A stretch of 64,000 nt of DNA. Origin: Akkermansiaceae bacterium (lineage in GTDB: Bacteria; Verrucomicrobiota; Verrucomicrobiia; Verrucomicrobiales; DEV007). A model generated the notes under the pieces. That model searched no databases. It saw only the letters and a list, made by a program, of their open reading frames with translations, and was not told the origin of the DNA. Shown here piece after piece: positions 18,872 to 26,630 of this stretch. The stretch spans positions 138,289-202,288 of the forward strand of contig JACKQC010000009.1 in the NCBI GenBank assembly GCA_024233085.1, given 5' to 3'. The translations under genes were made by a program, and so were the position numbers. The first letter of the stretch is position 1; each line of letters starts with the position of its first letter.

Positions 18872-19849
18872 ATGATGATCCGTCTGCTCTGCTGCCTCGT
18901 TTTTCTCTCGATCGCCACCGCCCGCGCCGGGATGAGGGAGTGGAAATCGGCGGATGGCACCCGGACGCTGGTGGCCGAGTATGTCGAGTCGGAGAATGGC
19001 CACGTGACGATCCGGCGGCAGAGCGATGAGCGCACTTTCACGATGAAGGTGACCGAACTGTCCGGCGCCGACCAGGCCTGGATACTGGAGCGGGAAAAGG
19101 CCGCCGCCGCGCCGTCGCCCACCGGCGAGAGCCCGGTCCCGGGCGGAGCCGCGGAGGCCGCGCTGGTGCCCGATGCCGATCCCGCCTTGGCCGATCTGCT
19201 CACGGGAGACTGGGAGAGGGCGGAGGCGCACGGGATGAAGTATCGCCTCTATGGCGATCGCAAGCTGAGACGGTCGAACGGCACGGGCTACCCCCTGGTC
19301 CTTTTCCTGCACGGCAAGACGATGGACGTGATGACGCCCTCCGAACCGTGGGCGGCGAGCGCCTTCAGCGACGCGAAAAACTACCGCCGGCGCGAGTGCT
19401 TCATCGTGGTGCCGCAGTGCCCGGATGAAAACGGGTGGGCCCGCTCCACGGGCGATCGCGTCATCGAGATCGTTCAGGACCTCGTCGTCAGGCTGCCGGT
19501 GGACAAAAGCCGGATCTACGTGACCGGGTGGTCCATGGGCGGGTCGGGCACCTTTTACATGCTATCGAAAATGCCGGAACTTTTCGCCGCGGGCATGCCA
19601 GTCTGCGGGGGGTGGAACCCGGCGGCCGCGGACCGGTTCGAGCGGATACCCGTGTGGGCCTTTCACGGTTCCGATGACGACATCGTGCCCGTGGACAGAA
19701 CCCGGGCCATGGTCAAGGCGCTGACGGCCGCCGGAGGGCATCCGAAATACACGGAGTATCGCGGCGAAGGCCACGGCATCGAGGGGCGGGTCTACTACCA
19801 GGAGGACGGCGTCCACGAGTGGCTCTTCGAGCAGAAGCGGTCGGGGTGA
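18872..19849 (+). CDS. Secreted alpha/beta-hydrolase esterase with SHD1-like N-terminus
   Basis: A 325-residue exported hydrolase. It has a signal peptide (1 to about 18), then an SHD1-like module at about 20-72 (REWKSADGTRT through VTELSGADQAWI) that is frequent in exported Planctomycetes and Verrucomicrobia proteins. The esterase domain begins near residue 120. Catalytic residues visible are Ser221 in GWSMGGSG, Asp268 in HGSDDD and His301 in EGHGI. It resembles the predicted-peptidase/phospholipase-like esterase family that cleaves acyl or glucuronoyl esters. The start could be ATG 18872 or 18875. Substrate unknown. Confidence 0.83.
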   Translation: MMIRLLCCLVFLSIATARAGMREWKSADGTRTLVAEYVESENGHVTIRRQSDERTFTMKVTELSGADQAWILEREKAAAAPSPTGESPVPGGAAEAALVPDADPALADLLTGDWERAEAHGMKYRLYGDRKLRRSNGTGYPLVLFLHGKTMDVMTPSEPWAASAFSDAKNYRRRECFIVVPQCPDENGWARSTGDRVIEIVQDLVVRLPVDKSRIYVTGWSMGGSGTFYMLSKMPELFAAGMPVCGGWNPAAADRFERIPVWAFHGSDDDIVPVDRTRAMVKALTAAGGHPKYTEYRGEGHGIEGRVYYQEDGVHEWLFEQKRSG

Positions 19850-19927
19850 GTGGTTGGGGGGGGTGTCGGCGGAGTGGGTCCGGCTTTCCATCCGCGCCAA
19901 TTTCACGTCAACCCAATCGCGCTCTCA

Positions 19928-20215
19928 GAGTTTGGTCAGGGCCAAAGGCCCGTCATCATCGTAGCCTGGGGCAACGCCCCAGGGAACGGGAACCGAGAGT
20001 TTTACAGTTGGCTGAAGGCCAACTTCAACGGTCCGAATGGTGGGATCGCTTGATCGCAAAACTTCGCCGAGCGGCGAGCGAGCGTTTTGAATTTGGCCTT
20101 CAGCCAAAGTCCATTTGGGGGGCGTTGTCCCAGGGGCGGCGCTTTCGCTCTGCCCCAGGCTGGGATGAGAAAGACCTTCGGCCTTTTGCGCCATTCTGTT
20201 CGAATTTCGCCAAAT
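19928..20215. repeat. Nested palindromic intergenic element (about 290 bp)
   Basis: This gene-free region holds a set of hairpins. A perfect 19-bp palindrome, CCTGGGGCAACGCCCCAGG, is at 19965-19983. A perfect 15-bp inverted repeat, TTGGCTGAAGGCCAA (20008-20022) and TTGGCCTTCAGCCAA (20093-20107), encloses 70 bp. An outer arm at 20130-20165 repeats the CCTGGGGC theme inverted. The ends also look inverted (CAAAGGCC on the left, GGCCTTTTG on the right). I recall similar dispersed intergenic elements in PVC genomes, but I cannot search. No transposase is attached. The rest of 19850-20264 shows no gene. Confidence 0.65.
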
Positions 20216-20264
20216 AGGGTAAGCTAAGTCGGGTGGGAAATCGGTTCCGAATCTGATGGCGCGA

Positions 20265-20678
20265 TCAGCGGGCGAGGATCATCACTTCCTTGCTGCCGTC
20301 GGCGAGGGTGAGCAGGGCGATCGGCCTGTCTTTGAGCAGGGAGAGGAGCTGGGCGTCATTCACGGTGGGGATGGTTGCGACGCTCTCCCGGGTCACCGGA
20401 GAAGAGAGGGGCGGCGGCGGGGATGTCGACTCGACCACGGCGGGTGGCGCGGGCTTTCTTTGGTGAATCACCAGACCCACGACCAGCCCGGCGATGACCA
20501 GGGTCGCGAGGCCCTGTCTCCGCCGGCGTCGCTCGCCGCGCTGACCGCGCAGCTGCCGGATGACGTCGTCGAGCGCGGGCTGCACGGAGGCGGCCGCCGC
20601 TTCGTCGACGGCGTCATCGGTGTGGTCGGCGTTCAGTTGCTTCCACAGGGATTCCAGGTCTTCGGGGTTCGGTTTCAT
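20265..20678 (-). CDS. Single-pass membrane protein, possible anti-sigma factor
   Basis: A 137-residue protein with a soluble N-terminus (LESLWKQLNADHTDD), a basic stretch RGERRRRR, one transmembrane helix at about 57-72, a Pro-rich linker and a short periplasmic tail. Its ATG overlaps the stop of the sigma-factor gene (ATGA, 20675-20678), so the two are translationally coupled. Size, topology and position fit an anti-sigma or sigma-accessory protein. There is no zinc-binding HxxxCxxC motif, so this is inferred from context. Confidence 0.6.
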   Translation of the reverse strand: MKPNPEDLESLWKQLNADHTDDAVDEAAAASVQPALDDVIRQLRGQRGERRRRRQGLATLVIAGLVVGLVIHQRKPAPPAVVESTSPPPPLSSPVTRESVATIPTVNDAQLLSLLKDRPIALLTLADGSKEVMILAR

Positions 20679-21307
20679 GTCCGGGATTCGTTTTTCAGTT
20701 CCTGGGCGACACGTTGCCGCAAATGTTTTCTCAATCTCGCCAGCCGCCCCTCCACCGCGCGTGTCGAAATGCCCAGCCGCAGGGCGAGGGCATCCAAAGA
20801 TTCGCGGGTGAAGTAGCGGCTTTCAATCAATATTCGCTCGTCCGCGCTTAGCTGGGAAATCACCCTGGCGAGGGCGTCCAGTTCCTCGGCGCGCGGATGC
20901 TCCGGAGTCCTCGGCACGGGCGGCGGCTCGCGATCCCGCCACCAGGCGGCCAGGCGATGCAGCGCGCGATGGTAGCGGCCCCGGGTGCGGCGCTCGTCGG
21001 TGGCCGCGTGGCGGGCCGCGCGGACGAACCAGCACCAGAGCGCCTCCTCGCTGGGGAGTTCGCGGATATGCCGCATGATCCTCAGCCACACCGCCTGCGC
21101 CACATCGCCGGCCAGGGTGGCGTCGCCATTCGCGATGGCCAGGCAGTAGCGGTCCATGCGCCCCCGCCAGTGCGCGTGCAGCCAGTGGTAGGCGGCCTCG
21201 TCCCCCTGTCTCAGGGCACGGGTTAGCCGCGGCGTGTCCGAGAAATCGTAGCCGTTCGGAGGCCCCGCGCCGTCGGGCGGGGCCGGTGCTTCATCGTCCG
21301 GGGGCAT
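20675..21307 (-). CDS. ECF-type sigma factor
   Basis: A 210-residue sigma-70 family protein. Region 2 spans LTRALRQGDEAAYHWLHAHW to DVAQAVWLRIMRH, and region 4 contains SADERILIESRYFTRESLDALALRLGISTRAVEGRLARL with a clear helix-turn-helix. It has a Pro/Gly-rich N-terminal extension (about 1-25). It is cotranscribed with the membrane protein that overlaps its stop and probably with the two upstream genes on the same strand. Targets are unknown. Confidence 0.84.
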   Translation of the reverse strand: MPPDDEAPAPPDGAGPPNGYDFSDTPRLTRALRQGDEAAYHWLHAHWRGRMDRYCLAIANGDATLAGDVAQAVWLRIMRHIRELPSEEALWCWFVRAARHAATDERRTRGRYHRALHRLAAWWRDREPPPVPRTPEHPRAEELDALARVISQLSADERILIESRYFTRESLDALALRLGISTRAVEGRLARLRKHLRQRVAQELKNESRT

Positions 21308-21438
21308 CGGCGGCGCGTCCCGGGAGGCCGGCGCCCCGCCGCGGGGTGGCTCGGACTTCCGGGTCTGAGGGTGGGTGGATCATTGGGCGGCGGGCACTCA
21401 CTCTCGGCGTGCCGGACTTGGAGGATGCGCGCCACTCG

Positions 21439-22041
21439 TCAACGCGAGGTGGAAAACCCGGCGGGGTCGCCGCTCATTTCCGCGGACAGGACCAGGGAAT
21501 CGTCGCCGACCAGGGTGCCGGACAGTTGCATCGAGTAGGTGGTGCCGTCGTCCCGGCCGAGGGCGATGGTGGCCTGCTGGCCCTCCCGCATGAGCACGGT
21601 GGGGGACGCGATGGTGTCCGGTCCGGCGTCCGGATGGTCCGGGTGCAGGACGGTGGTTTCCGACCGGAAAACCAGCCGCGTCTCTCCCGAGTCCGCAACC
21701 ATGGAGGCGGGCGTGACGGTGGTGTAGGCGATCCTGCCGTCGTCGTAGGCGAAGACATCGCACAACACCGGCTGCCCCAGCCGGACCTCCTCGGTGACCC
21801 GGCGCGTGTCATCCATGGGGCGATAGATCGCCTCGAGTTCCCGCGGCTCGGACGCCGTGAGGTCCGCGTGATCCACGGCCATCAGACCCTCCTTCACGGT
21901 GGCAGCGCCCTGTTTGTCCGGAGACGCGACCGTGGGTGGCGGGATCGGCGTGGGGCTGGGAGCCCTCCGCGGCTGGCGTAGGAACCAGACGAGGAAAACG
22001 GCGGTGGCGGCCAGAACGAGGAAGGCGAGGGGGCTTTTCAT
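21439..22041 (-). CDS. Hypothetical signal-anchored protein
   Basis: I do not recognise this 200-residue protein. It has an N-terminal hydrophobic segment (MKSPLAFLVLAATAVFLVWF), a Pro-rich linker, and a beta-rich C-terminal part (VTEEVRLGQPVLCDVFAYDD, TVLMREGQQATIAL) that could be an extracytoplasmic beta-sandwich. It lies 54 bp after the PDZ protein gene and 131 bp before the sigma gene, all on one strand, so it probably belongs to the same cell-envelope cluster. Confidence 0.6.
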   Translation of the reverse strand: MKSPLAFLVLAATAVFLVWFLRQPRRAPSPTPIPPPTVASPDKQGAATVKEGLMAVDHADLTASEPRELEAIYRPMDDTRRVTEEVRLGQPVLCDVFAYDDGRIAYTTVTPASMVADSGETRLVFRSETTVLHPDHPDAGPDTIASPTVLMREGQQATIALGRDDGTTYSMQLSGTLVGDDSLVLSAEMSGDPAGFSTSR

Positions 22042-22095
22042 GAGGTGGGGAGTTTGGATTTAGGAGTGAGGAGAAAGGAGTGAGAGACGGCGACG

Positions 22096-23406
22096 TCAAT
22101 TTCCGCCGGGAGAGCCCATGCGCGAGGGCAGTGGTTCTTCGGGCAGCGCGCGCATCGCCTCCACGGCCTGCTCCACGATCTGGTGCTGCGCCCGGGTGCC
22201 GGAGACGATGAGGGATTGTGAGGCCTCGTGGATGAAGATCTTTAGCTTCTTGTTCTCTTCGACATTCCCCTGCATCGTCACGGCCTGCTGGACCAGGTCG
22301 AGCAGGGCCTCCGACTTCGTGGCTCGCAGCTCGTCGCGGCCCGCCAGGATGTGGGCGATGGGATAGAGATTCACGACCGGTGTGTCGTCCGCCGCTTGCC
22401 CTGCGAGGAAGGGGGAATTTCCGTAAACCACGATCCCGCGCCGGTCGGAGGTGGAGTCGGGATTTTCAATGATCCGCACCGAGGTGATGCCGCCCGGCAG
22501 CTCGAGCGGCTGCCGCTCCAGAGTCAGCACGCGCGGCTTAGCGCCAAAGAGATCGCCACCCGGCACGATCTCCAGCTCCACCTTGGTGCCCGCCTTTCCG
22601 CGGATGCGGGCGACGGCTTCCTCCAGCCGCACGCCCTGGAGTTCGAAGTCGCCGGCTTCGGTGCGGATCCGCGCCACCTCATCGCCCTCGGCGATCTTTT
22701 TCGATTCGCTGGCCGGGGTATTCGGCAGGACTTTCGCCACGTGGATGCGGCCATCCTTCGCCTCCAGGGCGAGGCCGATCCCGCAGATGTCCGGCGACTC
22801 CCGCGGGGGCTGGGGCTCCGGAGAGGTGCCGGCCGGCGGGATGGCATTGGTGGTTTTCGGATCAAACCCGCCCGGATCAGCAACAGCACTAGCGTTAGGA
22901 ATCGTGGAGCCCCCTCCGTGGCCGGCCCCGGCTTTGCCCTCCCAATACGAGGGATCCGCGCGCACCACCCGATAGCCGACAATGGTCTCCACCGGGGCGG
23001 AATCCGATTGCACTCCCGTCGCCGGAACCGAGATGGGAACCAGGCGCAGATCGACCGAGGCCAGGATCAGCGCCACCGCGCCGAGAGGCTCGACCCCATA
23101 CAGGCTCAATCCGCCCGGCACATGGATCGCCTCCGGGTCGAGATCGCCAAAGACCAGATTCGGCGGGCGCCAGGGAGCCTGATCGGGAGCGAGGTCATTG
23201 CGGTGGTCGATGAGGTCGTCAAAGATCGCCATCACCTCGCTCAGCGATCCCTCCGGCAGCTCCACCGGCACATCATCGAAGGGGAGCACCGCTGGAGTGC
23301 CGGGCGCGGGTGCCGGAGCGGCGAGAGCGGTCGATTCCTGTCCCGCCAGGCGCATGCAGGGAAGAAGGCAGAAAGCAAAAATGAGGAATGCGTTCCGTGG
23401 GTTCAT
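22096..23406 (-). CDS. Exported PDZ-domain protein
   Basis: A 436-residue protein with a signal peptide (MNPRNAFLIFAFCLLPCMRLAG). A PDZ domain sits at about 210-285 (GIGLALEAKDGRI, VLPNTPASESKKIAEGDEV). A C-terminal module at about 365-425 (KKLKIFIHEASQSLIVSGTRAQ, VEQAVEAM) resembles the short secretin/TonB N-terminal type repeats. No protease or secretin domain is present. It is the first gene of the cluster that ends with the sigma factor and its membrane partner, so it may act as a periplasmic input to that sigma system; that is inference. Confidence 0.65.
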   Translation of the reverse strand: MNPRNAFLIFAFCLLPCMRLAGQESTALAAPAPAPGTPAVLPFDDVPVELPEGSLSEVMAIFDDLIDHRNDLAPDQAPWRPPNLVFGDLDPEAIHVPGGLSLYGVEPLGAVALILASVDLRLVPISVPATGVQSDSAPVETIVGYRVVRADPSYWEGKAGAGHGGGSTIPNASAVADPGGFDPKTTNAIPPAGTSPEPQPPRESPDICGIGLALEAKDGRIHVAKVLPNTPASESKKIAEGDEVARIRTEAGDFELQGVRLEEAVARIRGKAGTKVELEIVPGGDLFGAKPRVLTLERQPLELPGGITSVRIIENPDSTSDRRGIVVYGNSPFLAGQAADDTPVVNLYPIAHILAGRDELRATKSEALLDLVQQAVTMQGNVEENKKLKIFIHEASQSLIVSGTRAQHQIVEQAVEAMRALPEEPLPSRMGSPGGN

Positions 23407-23489
23407 GAATGCGGTGATTTTGTTTCAATAGAGACACGATGGTCGCGAGATTATCCCATGAACTTTTCTTTCCGTGATTTCCGTCGCGT

Positions 23490-24065
23490 GTCCACGACGC
23501 GGGAACCACGCCTTCCGGCGAGCCCTTCTGCGCGGATGGCCAGATGGGAACGCCCGCCTGCACGGGCCTCGAACGGATCGCCGGCGGCGGCGAGGTCGAC
23601 ACGAGGAGCGATGTTTTCAGCCTCGGAGTGGGGTGCTACGAATGGCTCAGCGGCGTGAATCCCTTTCTGGATGATTCCGCGAAGAAAGCGACTTCCGAAC
23701 TCGGCCGCGCTGAGCCAGGGGCGGAAATTCGTCAACGACCGCAATCCCCGCGGAGACCACGCCCTCGGCTACCTCGCCACTATCGCGGCCAAGCGCGGTG
23801 ATTTTCAGAAAGAGCTGGAGTTGCGCCCGAAAGCGGTGGCGTCCTGCCAGCGGACCCACCCCGTGAACAGCGTGCATCATCGAGGACCGATCAATTCGAT
23901 GGTGCAGGTGCGTTTCCGGCACGCCGAACAGGCCATGGCGGAGGGAGATTCTTCGAAGGCGAAAAGTCTTCTGCTCGAAATGCGAACCATGAGGCGAAAA
24001 CCGATCCGGAACAGCCGCGCGCTCTGAACGAACAGTTTGGCCAATCCGACCAGAGCGTCCCCTGA
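23490..24065 (+). pseudogene. Decayed duplicate of the TPR receptor kinase gene
   Basis: Three blocks match the kinase gene at 14475-16901. Block 1 (23490-about 23533) matches from 14916. Block 2 (about 23534-23697) matches about 15226-15390 and covers the activation loop to FLDDS. Block 3 (about 23709-24065) matches from about 16527 to the stop. The middle is missing in two deletions, and blocks 2 and 3 are in different frames, so no kinase can be made. The similarity continues past the stop (CCTGAGGAGC) into repeat locus D. No duplicate kinase start or ATP-binding region is present. The flanking 23407-23489 shows nothing else. Confidence 0.85.
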
Positions 24066-24087
24066 GGAGCCCGGAATTTTCCGCCGC

Positions 24088-24128
24088 GACCGAACAGGGT
24101 TGACTCAATGATCTAACCCTGTTGAGTC
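24088..24128. repeat. Palindromic 22-bp-pitch repeat, locus D (two units)
   Basis: Unit 1 is 24088-24106 (GACCGAACAGGGTTGACTC) and unit 2 is 24110-24128 (GATCTAACCCTGTTGAGTC), with 3 bp between. It is the copy of locus C that travelled with the kinase duplicate. Unit 2 overlaps the last codons and the TAG stop of the convergent HAD phosphatase gene. Confidence 0.8.
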
Positions 24129-24790
24129 GGAGCCAATTCTAGCAAATCGCCTGGCTTTGCGAGCAGGCGGGCGGCGCCGGCGGCGCGCAGTTCGTCCGCG
24201 TCGCGGAAGCCCCAGAGGGCGCCGACGGGGGTCATGCCGGCGCGGCGGCCGGTCTCCATGTCGATGCCGGAGTCGCCGAGAAACACGCAGTCGCGCGGCG
24301 CGAGGCCGAGGCGCTCGGCGATCTCGAGGGCGCCGGCCGGGTCGGGCTTGCGCGGGAACCCCTCCCGCAGGCCGAAAACGAAGTCCCAGTGCCAGGCGCC
24401 GAAAAACTCGGCCATGCATCGCTGGGTGAAGGCGTGGGCCTTGTTCGAGAGGACGGCGAGCCGCACCCCGTCGGCGGCGAGAGCGTCGAGCAGGGCGGGA
24501 ATGCCGTCGTAGGGCCGGGTGGTGGCGTTCCAACGCGTTTCATAAGCCGCCATGTACTCGGCGAGCGCGGCGGCGTGCTCGTCGGGGTCCGGTTTGCGGT
24601 CCTCGGGGAAGAGGCGGTAAACCTGCGCCGCGGTGCCGTCGCCGACAAAGCGCCGGAAGGCCTCGACGGGATGCTCGGGCAGGCCGCGGCCGCGCATCAC
24701 GGCGTTCCCCGAGGCGGCGAGATCGGCGAGGGTGTCGAGCAGGGTGCCGTCGAGGTCGAAGAGGACGGCGCGAAACGGTGGGGTCGGCAT
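24113..24790 (-). CDS. HAD-family phosphatase (phosphoglycolate phosphatase-like)
   Basis: A 225-residue haloacid dehalogenase superfamily hydrolase. Motif I is FDLDGTLLDT (11-20), with nucleophile Asp12 and acid/base Asp14. Motif II is LSNKAHAF, motif III the Lys in FPRKPDP, and motif IV GDSGID. The cap is the helical C1 type of Gph/PGP. The start at ATG 24790 (MPTPPFRAVLF) is where family similarity begins; the frame runs further upstream without similarity. The last four residues and the TAG stop are contributed by palindromic repeat unit 24110-24128, so the C-terminus seems reshaped by the repeat. Confidence 0.84.
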   Translation of the reverse strand: MPTPPFRAVLFDLDGTLLDTLADLAASGNAVMRGRGLPEHPVEAFRRFVGDGTAAQVYRLFPEDRKPDPDEHAAALAEYMAAYETRWNATTRPYDGIPALLDALAADGVRLAVLSNKAHAFTQRCMAEFFGAWHWDFVFGLREGFPRKPDPAGALEIAERLGLAPRDCVFLGDSGIDMETGRRAGMTPVGALWGFRDADELRAAGAARLLAKPGDLLELAPTQQG

Positions 24791-25064
24791 TTTTTTGGCG
24801 GGAATCGGCGGTGAGCAATTAACAGGTTTTTCCCGGACGAAAAAGGGTTGGTTGTCGCGGGTGGGCGAAGGAGGGTGGCGGTCAACCTGGCGGCATATTC
24901 CGGCGGCGAACCGGGCAACGGCGCGCCAAGGGCGATCGGATGGGGGCTTCTCGGACAACGGCCCCCTCCCCGAAAACATGGCCAGGACGGCCATGCCACG
25001 GGTCGCGGCCGTCGCCGTGAAGAAAACGGTGCGTGCCGGGGCGATTTTTGATAATCGTCTTCGC

Positions 25065-26618
25065 ATGCAATCTCCATTCGTAAAACGATTTCGGGTGACT
25101 CGGTGGGCCCTGGTTTTCCTTTTCGGCGTTCTGGCGCTGGTTCTGAAAATGGCCGCGGCGGAGCGGCCGAACATTCTCTTCATCTACACGGACGATCATT
25201 CGTACCGGACGGTGGGCTGCTATCCGGAGGCGCATCCGTGGGTCAAAACGCCGAACATCGACACGCTGGCGGCCAATGGCGTCCGCTTCACGCACGCCTA
25301 CATCGGCACCTGGTGCATGCCGTCGCGGGCGACGCTGCTGACGGGCTTCCACCCGTGGGGCGTGCGATCGATGCGGATGGAGGGGCCGTACCCGGGCTCG
25401 GAATACGATCCGGAGCGGATCCGCTTCTGGCCCTCGGTGTTTCGGAAAAACGGCTACCAGACGGCGCACATCGGCAAGTGGCACACGGGCACGGACACCG
25501 GATACGGCCGCGACTGGGACTACCAGATCGTGTGGAACCGGCCGCGTTTCCCGGAAAACAGCGGGCATTACTACGACGACCAGTTGATCGAGAAAAACGG
25601 CGCCCCGGCCGTGATGACGAAGGGCTACTCGACGGACAACTACACGGACTGGGCGATTCGCTACATTCGCGGCGAGGAGGGACGCGCGGGGGACAAGCCG
25701 TGGTATCTGTGGCTCTGCTACGGCGCGGTGCACGGTCCTTTCACGCCGGCGAAACGGCACAAGGGCAACTTCGCGGCGGAGTCGGTGGAGACGCCGGCGG
25801 ATATTTTCCAGCCGCGCAACGGCAAGCCGGAATACGTGCGGAAGATGGATCTCTGGGTGCCGGGTCCGGACGGCGAGCCGGTCCTGAAAAAGTCGCCGAA
25901 AAAAACGCTCGCCGACGCCGTGCATCAATACAACGAGGGCGTGCTCGCGATCGACGAGGGGGTCGGCCGGCTCGTCGCCGCGCTGAAGGAATCGGGCCAG
26001 TATGACAACACGCTGATCGTTTTCACCTCGGACCAGGGCTTCGCGTGGGGTCAGCACGGCTTCAACAGCAAGCTGGCGCCCTACGACGCGACGATCCGCT
26101 CGCCGCTGATCGTTTCCATGCCGGGCCGCCTGCCCGCGGGCAGGGTCTGCGCGCAACCGGCGGGCGGCATCGACCTGCCGCCGACCTTTTTCGCCTTCGC
26201 CGGGATCGACCTGCCGTGGGACATGCACGGGCGGGACCTGACGCCCATGCTGGAAAACCCGGACTCGCCCCCGGCGCGCTCCGTCCTGACGGCGCTGACC
26301 GGCGCCAGCTACGGGACCGACTGCGACGCGGTGCCGGACCCGGCGAAGGAGAAGGACAAGCTCCTCCGCGGCAACGGCATCCCGTGGTGGGTGTCGTGGC
26401 GCGAGGGGAAACACAAGTACATCCGCACGCTGGTCGCGGACGAGATCGAGGAACTCTACGATCTGGAGGCGGACCCGGAGGAACTCGACAATCTCGCGCT
26501 GAAAAGCGGCTATCGCGACACGGTGCTGAGGTATCGCGAGGCGACGCTGGGCGAGCTGCGCCGCACGGGCGCGAAGATGGCCGACGCGCTGCCGCCGGTG
26601 GCGGGCCTGCCGGAGTGA
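25065..26618 (+). CDS. Sulfatase (formylglycine, Cys-type)
   Basis: A 517-residue arylsulfatase-family enzyme, exported by an N-terminal signal sequence (about 12-31). The active-site motif CMPSR is at 84-88, where Cys84 would be converted to formylglycine by a sulfatase-maturing enzyme. Metal ligands include Asp43 and Asp44 in YTDDHS, and DQG plus the HG pair in FTSDQGFAWGQHG. The family removes sulfate from polysaccharides or small esters. The start at 25065 directly precedes the signal sequence. No maturase gene is in this window. It converges with the Aas-like gene, 12 bp between stops. Confidence 0.88.
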   Translation: MQSPFVKRFRVTRWALVFLFGVLALVLKMAAAERPNILFIYTDDHSYRTVGCYPEAHPWVKTPNIDTLAANGVRFTHAYIGTWCMPSRATLLTGFHPWGVRSMRMEGPYPGSEYDPERIRFWPSVFRKNGYQTAHIGKWHTGTDTGYGRDWDYQIVWNRPRFPENSGHYYDDQLIEKNGAPAVMTKGYSTDNYTDWAIRYIRGEEGRAGDKPWYLWLCYGAVHGPFTPAKRHKGNFAAESVETPADIFQPRNGKPEYVRKMDLWVPGPDGEPVLKKSPKKTLADAVHQYNEGVLAIDEGVGRLVAALKESGQYDNTLIVFTSDQGFAWGQHGFNSKLAPYDATIRSPLIVSMPGRLPAGRVCAQPAGGIDLPPTFFAFAGIDLPWDMHGRDLTPMLENPDSPPARSVLTALTGASYGTDCDAVPDPAKEKDKLLRGNGIPWWVSWREGKHKYIRTLVADEIEELYDLEADPEELDNLALKSGYRDTVLRYREATLGELRRTGAKMADALPPVAGLPE

Positions 26619-26630
26619 CGGGCTCGGCTC

